Positions 39,770-49,523 are shown, counted from the first letter of the stretch. The stretch is DNA of 64,000 nucleotides from Streptomyces sp. KL109B (GCF_030766935.1 NZ_JASERL010000013.1:220346-284345), one strand, 5' to 3'. The notes: generated by a model not told the origin, from the sequence alone. Program-made: numbers and translations.

Positions 39770-42637
39770 ATGCGCTTTCGCGGGAAGTCCATCCGCCGGA
39801 AGATCGTGGCGTTGTTGCTGGTGCCGTTGCTGTCCCTGACGGCCATTTGGGCCTTCGCCACGGTGATCACGGGCCGCGCCGCCATCCAGCTGATCTCGGC
39901 GGGCAAGGCGATCGACTCGGTCGCCTACCCCCTCGTCGACACGGGCCGCTCCCTGCAGGCGGAACGCCGCCAGACGCTCGTCTATCTCGCCGACCCCCGC
40001 GCCTCCGACGCCCAGTCGGCGCTGCGCGCCAAGCGGACGGCGGCCGACGAGTCGATCACCCGGATCAAGGGGAAGGTGCGCGACGGCGACGCCCGCGACG
40101 ACCTGGACAGCGACGCGCGAGGCTCCCTCGACGCCGCCGTCGAGGGACTGGAAGGCATCGAGTCGCTGCGCCGGAACGTCGACGAAGGCACCGTGACCCG
40201 CGCCCAGGCCCTCGAGTTCTACAACCGCCTGATCGCGCCGACGTACGACTTCCTGCTCGACCTCACCGCCCTCGACGACGCGAAGGTGGAACGCGAGGCG
40301 CGCGCCCTCGTCGGCGTGCTCAAGGCGCGCGAACTCCTGTCCCAGGAGGACGCCCTGGTCGGTTCGGGCCTGGTCGCCCGCCGGTTCACCCAGAAAGAAC
40401 TGCGTCAGGTCTCCGACCTCGTGGCCCAGCGCTCCCTCCTCTACGAGACCAACCTCGCGCTGCTGCCCGACTCCGAACGCTCCCGCTTCCAGCGGTACTG
40501 GCGCAGCCCCGACACCAATCCGCTGCGCGTCGCGGAGGAAGCGGTCGTCAACGGAACGCCCGGCACGCCGAAGGGCGTCACCGCGCGGAGCTGGGACAAG
40601 GCGTCCCAGCCGGTGCTCGAGGAACTCGTCGACCGGGACACCGCCGCGACCGAGCGCTATCAGGACCGGGCCCGCCCGGAAGCCGTCGGGGTCCTGGTGC
40701 GAGCCGGGGTCGCCGGAGTGCTGGGCCTGGTCGCGCTGCTCGTCTCCCTGTACCTCTCCGTACGCATCGGCCGCGCGCTCGTCCGTGACCTGCGCCGACT
40801 CCGCCTGGAAGCGCACGAGGCCTCCGGAGTGCGACTGCCTGGAGTGATGCGGCGCCTCGCCGCGGGCGACCAGGTCGACGTGGAGACCGAGGCGCCGCGC
40901 CTCGAATACGACAGGGACGAGATCGGGCAGGTCGGCCAGGCGCTCAACACCCTGCAGCGCTCGGCCGTCGAAGCCGCCGTCAAGCAGGCCGAGTTGCGCC
41001 GAGGCGTCTCCGAGGTCTTCGTCAACCTCGCCCGGCGCAGCCAGGTCCTCCTGCACAAACAGCTCACGCTGCTCGACGCCATGGAGCGCAGGACCGAGGA
41101 CACCGACGAACTCGCCGACCTGTTCCGCCTCGACCACCTCACCACCCGCATGCGCCGCCACGCGGAAGGCCTCGTGATCCTGTCCGGCGCCGCTCCGTCC
41201 CGGCAGTGGCGCAGGCCCGTCCAGCTCATGGACATCGTGCGGGCCGCCGTCGCCGAGGTGGAGGACTACGAGCGCATCGAGGTACGGCGGCTGCCGCGGA
41301 TCGCCGTGACCGGCCCCGCCGTCGCCGACCTCACCCACCTCGCCGCCGAACTCCTGGAGAACGCCACGGTGTTCTCGCCGCCGCACACCGCCGTGCAGGT
41401 GCTCGGCGAGCGCGTCGCCAATGGCTTCACGCTGGAGATCCACGACCGGGGCCTCGGCATGGCCCCCGACGCGCTCCTCGACGCCAACCTGCGGCTCGCC
41501 GAGACACCGGAGTTCGAACTCTCCGACACCGACCGGCTCGGCCTCTTCGTGGTCAGCCGCCTCGCCCAGCGGCAGAACATCCGCGTCTCCCTCCAGCCCT
41601 CGCCCTACGGCGGTACCACCGCGGTCGTCTTCATCCCGGACTCCCTCCTCACGGACGCCCCCGACACCGAAGGCGCCGGTTTCCGCCTCGACCGCCCCAA
41701 CGCCGTCCGCCGCACGCCGACTTCGACGAACCGGCCCCCCGCGGACACCGTGGCCGGGCTCCCTGGCCTTCCGGCCTCCGTGCTCGACGGACCGGTCGAG
41801 CTCGAGGCCCCGCTGACGACCTCCGACATGACCGAGTTCCCCGGAGCCATCGGCGACGAGGACAGCGAGCGCGGCGGCCTGTTCCGCCCCCGTCGCGCCC
41901 TGACCGGTCCGTCGGGCGAGCAGCACCAGCAGGCCGAGGACGACGGCCCAGGAGGCGACCGCCCGGACGGTTCCCGCCGCATGGGTGGCCCGCGCCGCCC
42001 CGGCAGGCGCGACGGGCAGGAGCGGGACGGCGGCCGGGGCCGGGACGAGCAGGACGCCCGCCCGGACGGGCCGCTGCCGCTCCCGCGCCGGCGCGTCCCC
42101 AAGCTCGTCAGCTCGCACGGCCGGACCGTCACCCACAGCAGGCCCGGCGAGACGGACCGCAGCGCGCCCGAACCGGGTGAGCGGCACGACCGGGGCAGCG
42201 GCGACGGACCGAGCGACACCCCCGCGGGCCTGCCCAGGCGCCGCACCCGCGCCGCCGAGGAGCCGACGGCACCGCGTGAGGCCGCCGGAACCACGGAGAA
42301 GGCCGAGAGCCCCGAGCCCGCCACCGACGACCAGCGGCAGACAACCACGCCCGGCGCCACACCGGACACACCCCCCGGCGGTCTGCCCCGCCGCGTCCGG
42401 CAGGCCAACCTGGCCCCGCAGTTGAAGGACGGCCCGGACCTGCGCGGCGACCGCGCGGCACCGGCCGACGACAGAACACCCTCCGTACGGCCCGCCGACC
42501 GGGACGCCGACGAGGTGCGCAGCCGTATGGCCTCGCTCCAGCGCGGCTGGCGGCGCGGCCGTGCGGAGAACACCGCGGGCGATGAACGCGCCGACGGGAC
42601 AGCACAAGGAACGAACTCTGAGGGGGACGGTCGATGA
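39770..42637 (+). CDS. cvnA: CvnA: conservon sensor histidine-kinase-like protein
   Basis: This is a 955-residue membrane sensor with ATG 39770 after GGGGGAGG. TM1 (KIVALLLVPLLSLTAIWAFATVI, about 11-34) is followed by an extracellular helical NIT-type region (35-300), then TM2 (VLVRAGVAGVLGLVALLVSLYLSV, about 306-330) and HAMP. The dimerisation helices lack a standard H-box. The HATPase domain (about 490-630) has the N-box ELLENATVFSPP near 525 and G-box DRGLGMAP. The last 320 residues are a Pro/Arg/Gly-rich disordered tail. Conservons assemble CvnA with CvnB, C and D as a GPCR-like signalling complex that influences development and secondary metabolism. ATGA overlap with cvnB shows tight coupling. 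Confidence 0.92.
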   Translation: MRFRGKSIRRKIVALLLVPLLSLTAIWAFATVITGRAAIQLISAGKAIDSVAYPLVDTGRSLQAERRQTLVYLADPRASDAQSALRAKRTAADESITRIKGKVRDGDARDDLDSDARGSLDAAVEGLEGIESLRRNVDEGTVTRAQALEFYNRLIAPTYDFLLDLTALDDAKVEREARALVGVLKARELLSQEDALVGSGLVARRFTQKELRQVSDLVAQRSLLYETNLALLPDSERSRFQRYWRSPDTNPLRVAEEAVVNGTPGTPKGVTARSWDKASQPVLEELVDRDTAATERYQDRARPEAVGVLVRAGVAGVLGLVALLVSLYLSVRIGRALVRDLRRLRLEAHEASGVRLPGVMRRLAAGDQVDVETEAPRLEYDRDEIGQVGQALNTLQRSAVEAAVKQAELRRGVSEVFVNLARRSQVLLHKQLTLLDAMERRTEDTDELADLFRLDHLTTRMRRHAEGLVILSGAAPSRQWRRPVQLMDIVRAAVAEVEDYERIEVRRLPRIAVTGPAVADLTHLAAELLENATVFSPPHTAVQVLGERVANGFTLEIHDRGLGMAPDALLDANLRLAETPEFELSDTDRLGLFVVSRLAQRQNIRVSLQPSPYGGTTAVVFIPDSLLTDAPDTEGAGFRLDRPNAVRRTPTSTNRPPADTVAGLPGLPASVLDGPVELEAPLTTSDMTEFPGAIGDEDSERGGLFRPRRALTGPSGEQHQQAEDDGPGGDRPDGSRRMGGPRRPGRRDGQERDGGRGRDEQDARPDGPLPLPRRRVPKLVSSHGRTVTHSRPGETDRSAPEPGERHDRGSGDGPSDTPAGLPRRRTRAAEEPTAPREAAGTTEKAESPEPATDDQRQTTTPGATPDTPPGGLPRRVRQANLAPQLKDGPDLRGDRAAPADDRTPSVRPADRDADEVRSRMASLQRGWRRGRAENTAGDERADGTAQGTNSEGDGR

Positions 42638-43071
42638 CCGCGCCGAAGGCCAATGCGCAGACCACGAGCGGTATCGTCGGCGAGCTGAACTGGCTCCTGG
42701 ACGAACTGGTCGAGCGTGTCGCCGGCATCCGCAAGGCGATGGTGCTCTCCGGTGACGGGCTGCCCACGGGCGTCTCCGAGGGACTCAGCCGCGAGGACAG
42801 CGAACACCTCGCCGCCGTGGCCTCCGGATTCCACAGCCTCGCCAAGGGCGTCGGCCGGCACTTCGAAGCGGGGGGCGTCCGGCAGACGGTCGTCGAGCTC
42901 GACGACGCCTTCCTGTTCGTCACCGCCGCGGGGGACGGCAGCTGCCTCGCGGTCCTGTCCGAAGCGGATTCCGATGTCGGCCTCGTCGCCTACGAGATGA
43001 CCCTGCTGGTCAAGCGGGTCGGAGCACATCTGGGGACGGCCCGGCGCACGGATCTGCCCGCCGGAGGGTAG
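42634..43071 (+). CDS. cvnB: CvnB: roadblock/LC7 protein
   Basis: This is a 145-residue roadblock/LC7-fold protein: LNWLLDELVERVAGIRKAMVLSGDGLPTGVSEGLSREDSEHLAAVASGFHSLAKGVGRHF, then VVELDDAFLFVTAAGDGSCLAVLSEADSDVGLVAYEM. These dimerise and act as GTPase regulators (MglB-like). Here the partner is the CvnD GTPase, separated from it by the inserted oxoprolinase gene. The start ATG overlaps the cvnA stop. Confidence 0.95.
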   Translation: MTAPKANAQTTSGIVGELNWLLDELVERVAGIRKAMVLSGDGLPTGVSEGLSREDSEHLAAVASGFHSLAKGVGRHFEAGGVRQTVVELDDAFLFVTAAGDGSCLAVLSEADSDVGLVAYEMTLLVKRVGAHLGTARRTDLPAGG

Positions 43072-43080
43072 TGGGTTGGC

Positions 43081-43476
43081 ATGAGACCAGACGGTCAGGA
43101 GACGCATCACTGGTTCGACGACGACGCGGGACCCGTCGTTCGTCCGTACGCCATGACGCGCGGCCGCACCACCAGCGCGGCCCAACACCGGCTCGACCTG
43201 ATCGCCGTCGTCGTCGCCGAACAGCACGAACGCGACGCGGCGAAGGACCAGACGCTGTCGCCGGAACACGTCGACATCGTCGAACTCTGCCAGGACAGCC
43301 CGCAGTCCGTGGCCGAGCTCGCCGCGGAACTGGACCTCCCGATAGGGGTGGTCCGCGTCCTCATAGGGGACCTCGTCGACGACGAACTCGTCCATGTGAC
43401 CCGCCCCGTCCCACCTGCGGAGCTGCCCGACGCGAGTATTCTCCGCGACGTGATCGACGGCCTCAGAGCGCTCTGA
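43081..43476 (+). CDS. cvnC: CvnC: DUF742 protein
   Basis: This is a 131-residue DUF742 protein starting MRPDGQETHHWFDDDAGPVVRPYAMTRGRTT, with the family's RPYAxTxGRT element. A winged-helix-like part ends it: EHVDIVELCQDSPQSVAELAAELDLPIGVVRVLIGDLVDDELVHV. It lies nine bases after cvnB. DUF742 proteins link the CvnA kinase to the GTPase in conservons. An 84-bp gap with CAGCGA repeats separates it from the oxoprolinase gene. Confidence 0.95.
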   Translation: MRPDGQETHHWFDDDAGPVVRPYAMTRGRTTSAAQHRLDLIAVVVAEQHERDAAKDQTLSPEHVDIVELCQDSPQSVAELAAELDLPIGVVRVLIGDLVDDELVHVTRPVPPAELPDASILRDVIDGLRAL

Positions 43477-43560
43477 TCCGACAGCGACAGCGACAGGAAC
43501 AGCAACGGCAACAGCGGAGCCTGCGGGGCACAGGAATGGGGCGGACGGCGGGAGACACAC

Positions 43561-46500
43561 GTGGCAGGCTGGCAGTTCTGGATCGACCGAGGCGGAACCT
43601 TCACGGATGTCGTCACCAAGCGGCCCGACGGCCGCCTGGTGACACACAAACTGCTCTCCGACAATCCGTCGCGCTACGCGGACCCGGCCGTCTTCGCGAT
43701 CCGTGAACTCCTCGGCGAGCACACGGAGTCGGCGCCTGTGGCCGGAGCGGGTGAACCCATCGACTCCGTCCGCATGGGCACAACGGTCGCCACCAACGCC
43801 CTCTTGGAGCGGCGCGGCGAACCGACCGCCCTCGTCATCACCCGCGGCTTCCGCGACGCCCTGCGGATCGCCTACCAGAACCGGCCCCGCATCTTCGCCC
43901 GCCGCATCGAGCTGCCCGAACTGCTCCACGAGCGCGTCATCGAGGTCGACGAACGCGTGGACGCCCAGGGCGAGGTGCTCACCCCGCTCGACCTCGACTC
44001 CCTCGAAGCGGCCCTGCGCCGGACCTACGAGGACGGCATTCGGGCCGTCGCCGTCGTCTGCCTGCACAGCCACCTCCACCCGGACCACGAGCGCGAGATC
44101 GGCGCCCTCGCCGAGTGCGTCGGCTTCCCGCAGATCTCGCTGTCCAGCGAGGTCAGCCCACTCATGAAGGTCGTGCCACGCGGCGACACCGCCGTGGTCG
44201 ACGCCTACCTGTCGCCCGTCCTGCGCCGCTACGTCCGCCAGGTCGCCGACCAACTCCCCGACGTATGCCTGATGTTCATGCAGTCCAACGGCGGGCTCGC
44301 GGAGGCCGGTCAGTTCCGCGGCAAGGACGCCATCCTGTCCGGGCCCGCGGGCGGCATCGTGGGCATGGCCCGGATGTCGGGCCGAGCGGGCTTCGACCGG
44401 GTCATCGGCTTCGACATGGGCGGCACCTCCACGGACGTCTCGCACTTCGCGGGCGAGTACGAGCGGGTCCTCACCACGCGGATCGCCGGGGTGCGGCTGC
44501 GAGCGCCCATGCTCGACATCCACACCGTCGCCGCGGGCGGCGGCTCCGTGCTGCACTTCGACGGCAGCCGCTACCGCGTCGGCCCCGACTCGGCAGGCGC
44601 GGTGCCCGGCCCCGCCTGCTACCGGGGCGGCGGCCCGCTGACGGTCACCGACGCCAACGTCGCCCTCGGGCGCGTCCAACCCGCGTACTTCCCCCACGTG
44701 TTCGGCCCCGAAGGCGACCAGCCGCTCGACGACGAGCTGGTACGAGACCGCTTCGCCGCCCTCGCCACCGAGATCCGCGAACGGACCGGCGACGAGCGCA
44801 CCCCGGAGCAGGTCGCCGAGGGCTACCTCCAGGTCGCCGTGGCGAACATCGCGAACGCCGTGAAGCGCATCTCCGTACAGAAGGGCCACGACGTCACCCG
44901 CTACGCCCTCACCACCTTCGGTGGTGCGGGTGGCCAGCACGCGTGCAAGGTCGCCGACGAACTCGGCATCCGCACCGTCCTCGTACCGCCCATGGCGGGC
45001 GTCCTGTCGGCGCTCGGCATCGGGCTCGCCGACACGACGGCCATGCGGGAGCAGTCCGTCGAGGCCACCGTCGACACCTCCTCGATGCCGCACATCCTGA
45101 AGACCGCCGACGATCTGGAGAGCGCCGCACGCGAGGAACTGCGCGCCGAGGACGTCCCGGAGGAGCGCATTCGGATCGTGCGCAGGGCACAGCTCCGCTA
45201 TGACGGCACGGACACCGCGCTCACCGTGGAACTCGCCGAACCCGACACCATGACCCGCGCCTTCGAGAAACGTCATCGCGCTCACTACTCCTTCACCCTC
45301 GACCGACCGCTCGTCGTCGAATCACTCTCCGTAGAGGCCACTGGCCTGACCGATCCCCCCGATCTCTCGCATCTCGCGCCCCGCGCCACCGCTTCTACCG
45401 CTCCCAATGCTTCGACCGCCCCGGCCGCCGTCCGCCTGCACACCGGCGGGGCCTGGCGGGACGTACCCCTCCACCACCGGGCCCAACTCCCGCCCGGCGA
45501 GCCCGTCGAGGGGCCGGCGGTCATCGCCGAGGACGGCTCGACGACCGTCGTCGACGACGGATGGCGGGCGGCCCTCGCGGACGACGGCCACCTGATCTTG
45601 AAACGCTCGGTGATTACAGAGAGTTCCGATTCGAGCGCTGAAGTCGACGCATCACTCGATCCGGTGAGGCTCGAGGTCTTCAACAACCTCTTCATGTCGA
45701 TCGCGGAACAGATGGGCGCCCGGCTCGAGTCGACCTCGCAGTCCGTCAACATCAAGGAACGCCTGGACTTCTCCTGTGCCCTCTTCGACCCCGACGGCAG
45801 CCTCGTCGCCAACGCCCCGCACATTCCCGTGCACTTGGGCTCCATGGGCACGAGCGTCAAGGAGGTCATCCGACGCCGCGCCGCGACCATGCGGCCCGGC
45901 GACACCTACGCCGTCAACGACCCGTACCACGGCGGCACGCACCTGCCCGACGTCACCGTGATCACCCCGGTCTTCGACACGGCCGGTGACCGGATCCTGT
46001 TCTACGTCGCCTCACGCGGGCATCACGCGGAGATCGGCGGCATCGCCCCCGGCTCCATGCCCGCGAACAGCCGCACCATCGACGAAGAAGGAGTGCTCTT
46101 CGACAACTGGCTGCTCGTGGAGGCCGGCCGGTTCCGCGAGGAGGAGACGCTGCGCCTGCTCACCGAGGCGCCGCACCCCACCCGCAATCCGCGCACGAAC
46201 CTCGCCGACCTCCGCGCTCAGATCGCCGCCAACCAGAAGGGCGTCGACGAAGTCGCCCGCATGATCGAGAACTTCGGCCTGGACGTCGTGCTCGCCTACA
46301 TGAAGCACGTACAGGACAACGCCGAGGAATCCGTACGTCGTGTCATCGACGCCCTGGAGGACGGCGAGTTCGGCTACGAGACCGACTCCGGCGCGGTCAT
46401 CCGCGTCCGGGTCGGCGTGGATCGCGGGCAGCGCAGCGCCACCATCGACTTCACCGGCACCTCCGCCCAGCTGGACACGAACTTCAACGCCCCGTTCGCT

Positions 46501-47241
46501 GTCGTCAACGCCGCCGTCCTGTACGTCTTCCGGACGCTCGTCGACGACGACATCCCGCTCAACGACGGCTGCCTGCGCCCCCTGAACATCGTCGTGCCGC
46601 CCGGCTCCTTCCTGTCACCGGAGCCGCCCGCCGCGGTCGTCGCGGGCAACGTGGAGACCTCACAGGCCATCACCGGCGCCCTCTACGCGGCCCTGGGCGT
46701 GCAGGCCGAGGGCTCCGGCACCATGAACAACGTCACCTTCGGAAACGCGCGCCACCAGTACTACGAGACGGTGGCCTCCGGCTCCGGCGCCGGAGACGGC
46801 TTCCCCGGAGCACCCGTCGTACAGACCCACATGACCAACTCACGGCTCACCGACCCCGAGGTCCTCGAATGGCGGCTGCCCGTCCTCTTGGAGGAGTTCA
46901 CGGTGCGGCGCGGCAGCGGGGGAGCGGGCCGCTGGCGGGGCGGCGACGGCGCCGTGCGGCGCATCCGCTTCCGTGAGCCGATGACCGTCTCCACGCTGTC
47001 CCAGCACCGCAGGGTGCCGCCCTACGGGATGGCGGGCGGCGCACCCGGAGCGCTCGGCGCCAACTCCGTGGAGCGCGTGGACGGCACCGTCAACCGGCTC
47101 GACGGCAGCGACACGGCCGACGTGGCCCCCGGCGACGTACTCGTCGTCGAGACGCCCGGAGGCGGCGGCTATGGGCCGCCCGACGCGAACAGCAGCACCC
47201 GACACAGCGACATCAGCGAGGCAGGAGAGACAAAACCATGA
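43561..47241 (+). CDS. 5-oxoprolinase / fused hydantoinase A-B
   Basis: This is a 1226-residue fusion of HyuA- and HyuB-type halves, the length of ATP-dependent 5-oxoprolinase, which opens 5-oxo-L-proline to glutamate. GTG 43561 starts WQFWIDRGGTFTDVVTKRPDG. The HyuA half (to about 690) has MGTTVATNALLERRGE, FDMGGTSTDVSHF (actin-like phosphate loop) and HTVAAGGGSVLHF. The HyuB half has NVETSQAITGALYAALG, GSGTMNN and a Gly-rich end (VVETPGGGGYGPP). Both halves look intact. Its place inside the conservon is unusual: 84 bp after cvnC, and ATGA-overlapping with cvnD, so it is translated with the signalling genes. A link to gamma-glutamyl metabolism is suggested by the enzyme family, not shown. 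Confidence 0.9.
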   Translation: MAGWQFWIDRGGTFTDVVTKRPDGRLVTHKLLSDNPSRYADPAVFAIRELLGEHTESAPVAGAGEPIDSVRMGTTVATNALLERRGEPTALVITRGFRDALRIAYQNRPRIFARRIELPELLHERVIEVDERVDAQGEVLTPLDLDSLEAALRRTYEDGIRAVAVVCLHSHLHPDHEREIGALAECVGFPQISLSSEVSPLMKVVPRGDTAVVDAYLSPVLRRYVRQVADQLPDVCLMFMQSNGGLAEAGQFRGKDAILSGPAGGIVGMARMSGRAGFDRVIGFDMGGTSTDVSHFAGEYERVLTTRIAGVRLRAPMLDIHTVAAGGGSVLHFDGSRYRVGPDSAGAVPGPACYRGGGPLTVTDANVALGRVQPAYFPHVFGPEGDQPLDDELVRDRFAALATEIRERTGDERTPEQVAEGYLQVAVANIANAVKRISVQKGHDVTRYALTTFGGAGGQHACKVADELGIRTVLVPPMAGVLSALGIGLADTTAMREQSVEATVDTSSMPHILKTADDLESAAREELRAEDVPEERIRIVRRAQLRYDGTDTALTVELAEPDTMTRAFEKRHRAHYSFTLDRPLVVESLSVEATGLTDPPDLSHLAPRATASTAPNASTAPAAVRLHTGGAWRDVPLHHRAQLPPGEPVEGPAVIAEDGSTTVVDDGWRAALADDGHLILKRSVITESSDSSAEVDASLDPVRLEVFNNLFMSIAEQMGARLESTSQSVNIKERLDFSCALFDPDGSLVANAPHIPVHLGSMGTSVKEVIRRRAATMRPGDTYAVNDPYHGGTHLPDVTVITPVFDTAGDRILFYVASRGHHAEIGGIAPGSMPANSRTIDEEGVLFDNWLLVEAGRFREEETLRLLTEAPHPTRNPRTNLADLRAQIAANQKGVDEVARMIENFGLDVVLAYMKHVQDNAEESVRRVIDALEDGEFGYETDSGAVIRVRVGVDRGQRSATIDFTGTSAQLDTNFNAPFAVVNAAVLYVFRTLVDDDIPLNDGCLRPLNIVVPPGSFLSPEPPAAVVAGNVETSQAITGALYAALGVQAEGSGTMNNVTFGNARHQYYETVASGSGAGDGFPGAPVVQTHMTNSRLTDPEVLEWRLPVLLEEFTVRRGSGGAGRWRGGDGAVRRIRFREPMTVSTLSQHRRVPPYGMAGGAPGALGANSVERVDGTVNRLDGSDTADVAPGDVLVVETPGGGGYGPPDANSSTRHSDISEAGETKP

Positions 47242-47840
47242 TCTTCGGGCGTTCTGAGCGCCGCAAGGCCCCCGTCGAGCCCGTGACGCTCAAGATCCTG
47301 GTGGCCGGAGGCTTCGGTGTGGGCAAGACGACGCTGGTCGGCGCGGTGAGCGAGATCCGGCCGCTGCGCACGGAGGAACTTCTTACGGAGGCGGGCCGCC
47401 CTGTAGACGACATCGCGGGCGTCGAACGCAAGAGCACCACTACGGTGGCGATGGATTTCGGCCGGATCACGCTCCGCGACGACCTGGTGCTGTACCTCTT
47501 CGGCACGCCGGGCCAGGACCGTTTCTGGTTCCTGTGGGACGAGTTGTCGACCGGCGCGCTCGGGGCCGTCGTCCTCGCGGACACCCGCCGCCTGGAGGAC
47601 TGCTTCGCCGCGGTCGACTACTTCGAGAAGCGCTCCATACCGTTCATCGTCGGCGTCAACTGCTTCGACGGTGCCGACCGTTACCCCGCCGACGCGGTCC
47701 GGCAGGCGCTCGACCTCGACGAGGACGTTCCGGTGGTCCTGTGCGACGCGCGCGACAAGGAGTCGGTCAAGGAGGTCCTGATCAGCGTCGTCGGGCACGC
47801 GGCGAACGCGGCCGAACACAAGCAGCCCGCGGGGACCTGA
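47238..47840 (+). CDS. cvnD: CvnD: conservon small GTPase
   Basis: This is a 200-residue Ras-like GTPase. P-loop: LVAGGFGVGKTTLVGAVSE (about 19-37). Switch region: RKSTTTVAMDFGRI. G3: LYLFGTPGQDRFWFLWDEL. G4-like: VNCFDGADRY (N-x-F-D in place of NKxD). G5-like: CDARDKESV. It would cycle on and off the CvnA complex with CvnB/C. The ATG lies within the oxoprolinase stop (ATGA), so the operon is read through without a gap. Confidence 0.94.
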   Translation: MIFGRSERRKAPVEPVTLKILVAGGFGVGKTTLVGAVSEIRPLRTEELLTEAGRPVDDIAGVERKSTTTVAMDFGRITLRDDLVLYLFGTPGQDRFWFLWDELSTGALGAVVLADTRRLEDCFAAVDYFEKRSIPFIVGVNCFDGADRYPADAVRQALDLDEDVPVVLCDARDKESVKEVLISVVGHAANAAEHKQPAGT

Positions 47841-47849
47841 GCACACGAA

Positions 47850-47891
47850 GCGGCGGTCCGCACCCCCGCCGACCGGGGTCCGAACCGCCGC
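47850..47891. terminator. Imperfect hairpin between cvnD and glpK
   Basis: The arms 47850-47866 and 47875-47891 pair over 17 bp with two mismatches. It sits ten bases after cvnD and before the convergent glpK end. An alternating GCGCGCGTG-rich tract (47895-47943) follows. Confidence 0.65.
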
Positions 47892-47952
47892 ATACGCGCG
47901 CGTGCATGGCTGTACCTCACCACGCGCGCGTGCACACGCGCGTGGACGTGGT

Positions 47953-49470
47953 CTACGCGCCGTCCTCGTGCCAGCCGAGGCTCTTGTCCACGGCCTTGCG
48001 CCAGTTGTGGTACTCGCGGTCCCGAACGCCCGCGTCCATCGCGGGAGTCCACTCGGCGTCGCGCTGCCAGTGCGCCTTGAGCTCGTCCAGGTCGTTCCAC
48101 ACGCCCGTCGCGAGCCCGGCGGCGTACGCGGCGCCCAGACACGTCGTCTCGGAGACCCTGGGCCGGATCACGGGCACGCCCAGGACGTCCGCCTGGTGCT
48201 GCATGAGGAGGTTGTTCTTCGTCATGCCGCCGTCGACCTTCAGGGTCGTGATCTGCACCCCGGAGTCCTGGTACATGGCGTCGACGACCTCACGGGTCTG
48301 CCAACTCGTCGCCTCCAGGACGGCACGTGCCAGGTGCGCCTTGGTGACGTACCTGGTGAGGCCGGTGACGACGCCGCGCGCGTCGGAGCGCCAGTAGGGC
48401 GCGAACAGGCCGGAGAACGCGGGCACGATGTAGGCGCCGCCGTTGTCGTCCACGCTCGCGGCGAGCGTCTCGATCTCGTCGGCCGTCTTGATGATGCCGA
48501 GCTGGTCGCGGAACCACTGCACCAGCGCGCCGGTGATCGCGATCGACCCTTCGAGGCAGTACACGGGCGCCTCGGAGCCGATCTTGTACCCCATGGTGGT
48601 GAGCAGCCCGCTCTTCGAGGGCACCGGCCGGTTGCCGGTGTTGAGCAGCAGGAAGCTTCCCGTCCCGTAGGTGTTCTTCGCGGTCCCGGTGTCATAGCAG
48701 GCCTGCCCGAACACGGCCGCCTGCTGGTCGCCGAGCGCCGAGGCCACCGGCACGCCGGCCAGTTGCCCGACCGCTGTTCCGTAGACCTCCGCGGACGAAC
48801 GGATCTCGGGAAGCATCGACTCCGGGACGCTCATCGCCGACAGGATCGACGGGTCCCATTGGAGCGTCTCCAGGCTCATCAGCATGGTGCGCCCGGCGTT
48901 CGTGACGTCGGTGACGTGCACGCCGCCGTCGGTGCCGCCCGTGAGGTTCCAGATGAGCCACGAGTCGATCGTGCCGAAGGCGAGTTCGCCGCGCTCGGCC
49001 CTGGCCCGCAGCCCCGGCACATTGTCGAGCAGCCAGGCCGCCTTCGGCCCGGAGAAGTAGCTCGCCAGGGGCAGGCCGGTCGTCTCGCGGAAACGGTCCT
49101 GCCCGTCGGCGCCGCCCAACTCGTTGCACAGCGCGGAGGTCCGCGTGTCCTGCCACACGATCGCGTTGTGCACCGGCTTTCCGGTCGCCCGGTCCCAAAG
49201 GACCGTCGTCTCACGCTGGTTGGTGATGCCCAGGGCGCTGAGCTGGTCCGCGCGCAGCCCCGCCTTGGCGATCGCGCCCGCGACCACGGCCTGGACCTTG
49301 GACCAGATCTCGGTGGCGTCGTGCTCGACCCAGCCCGGCTTCGGGAAGATCTGGCGGTGTTCGCGCTGGTCGACGGCGACGATCTCGCCGTCCTGGTTGA
49401 AGATGATGCAGCGGCTCGAGGTCGTGCCCTGATCGATGGCGGCGACGTACTTCACGGAAGTGTCGGGCAT
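47953..49470 (-). CDS. glpK: Glycerol kinase
   Basis: This is a 505-residue FGGY kinase that phosphorylates glycerol to sn-glycerol-3-phosphate. The N-domain has VAAIDQGTTSSRCIIF (phosphate 1) and TNQRETTVLWDRATGKPVHNAIVWQD. The hinge region has SALGDQQAAVFGQ and NTYGTGSFLLLNTG, and the C-domain LKVDGGMTKNNLLMQ (adenosine). ATG 49470 is the natural start; AAGGGG lies upstream. The aquaglyceroporin gene is 97 bp upstream on the same strand, so uptake and phosphorylation are co-ordered. No glpD or GylR-type regulator gene is present nearby. The intergenic gap contains 12-bp repeats. Confidence 0.95.
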   Translation of the reverse strand: MPDTSVKYVAAIDQGTTSSRCIIFNQDGEIVAVDQREHRQIFPKPGWVEHDATEIWSKVQAVVAGAIAKAGLRADQLSALGITNQRETTVLWDRATGKPVHNAIVWQDTRTSALCNELGGADGQDRFRETTGLPLASYFSGPKAAWLLDNVPGLRARAERGELAFGTIDSWLIWNLTGGTDGGVHVTDVTNAGRTMLMSLETLQWDPSILSAMSVPESMLPEIRSSAEVYGTAVGQLAGVPVASALGDQQAAVFGQACYDTGTAKNTYGTGSFLLLNTGNRPVPSKSGLLTTMGYKIGSEAPVYCLEGSIAITGALVQWFRDQLGIIKTADEIETLAASVDDNGGAYIVPAFSGLFAPYWRSDARGVVTGLTRYVTKAHLARAVLEATSWQTREVVDAMYQDSGVQITTLKVDGGMTKNNLLMQHQADVLGVPVIRPRVSETTCLGAAYAAGLATGVWNDLDELKAHWQRDAEWTPAMDAGVRDREYHNWRKAVDKSLGWHEDGA

Positions 49471-49523
49471 GGCTACCCCTTCGTGAGAAGACGGTCGGGA
49501 GTGCTTCTGCGCTTCGGAACGCT

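Noticed and set aside
41605..45285. 1226-codon minus-strand frame across cvnA-oxoprolinase
   Set aside because: It is a mirror frame produced by high GC. The plus-strand genes carry all conserved motifs.
43561..47241. Oxoprolinase brought in by a mobile element
   Set aside because: No transposase, terminal repeats, target duplication or composition shift was visible at either junction. The tight ATGA overlap argues against a recent insertion.
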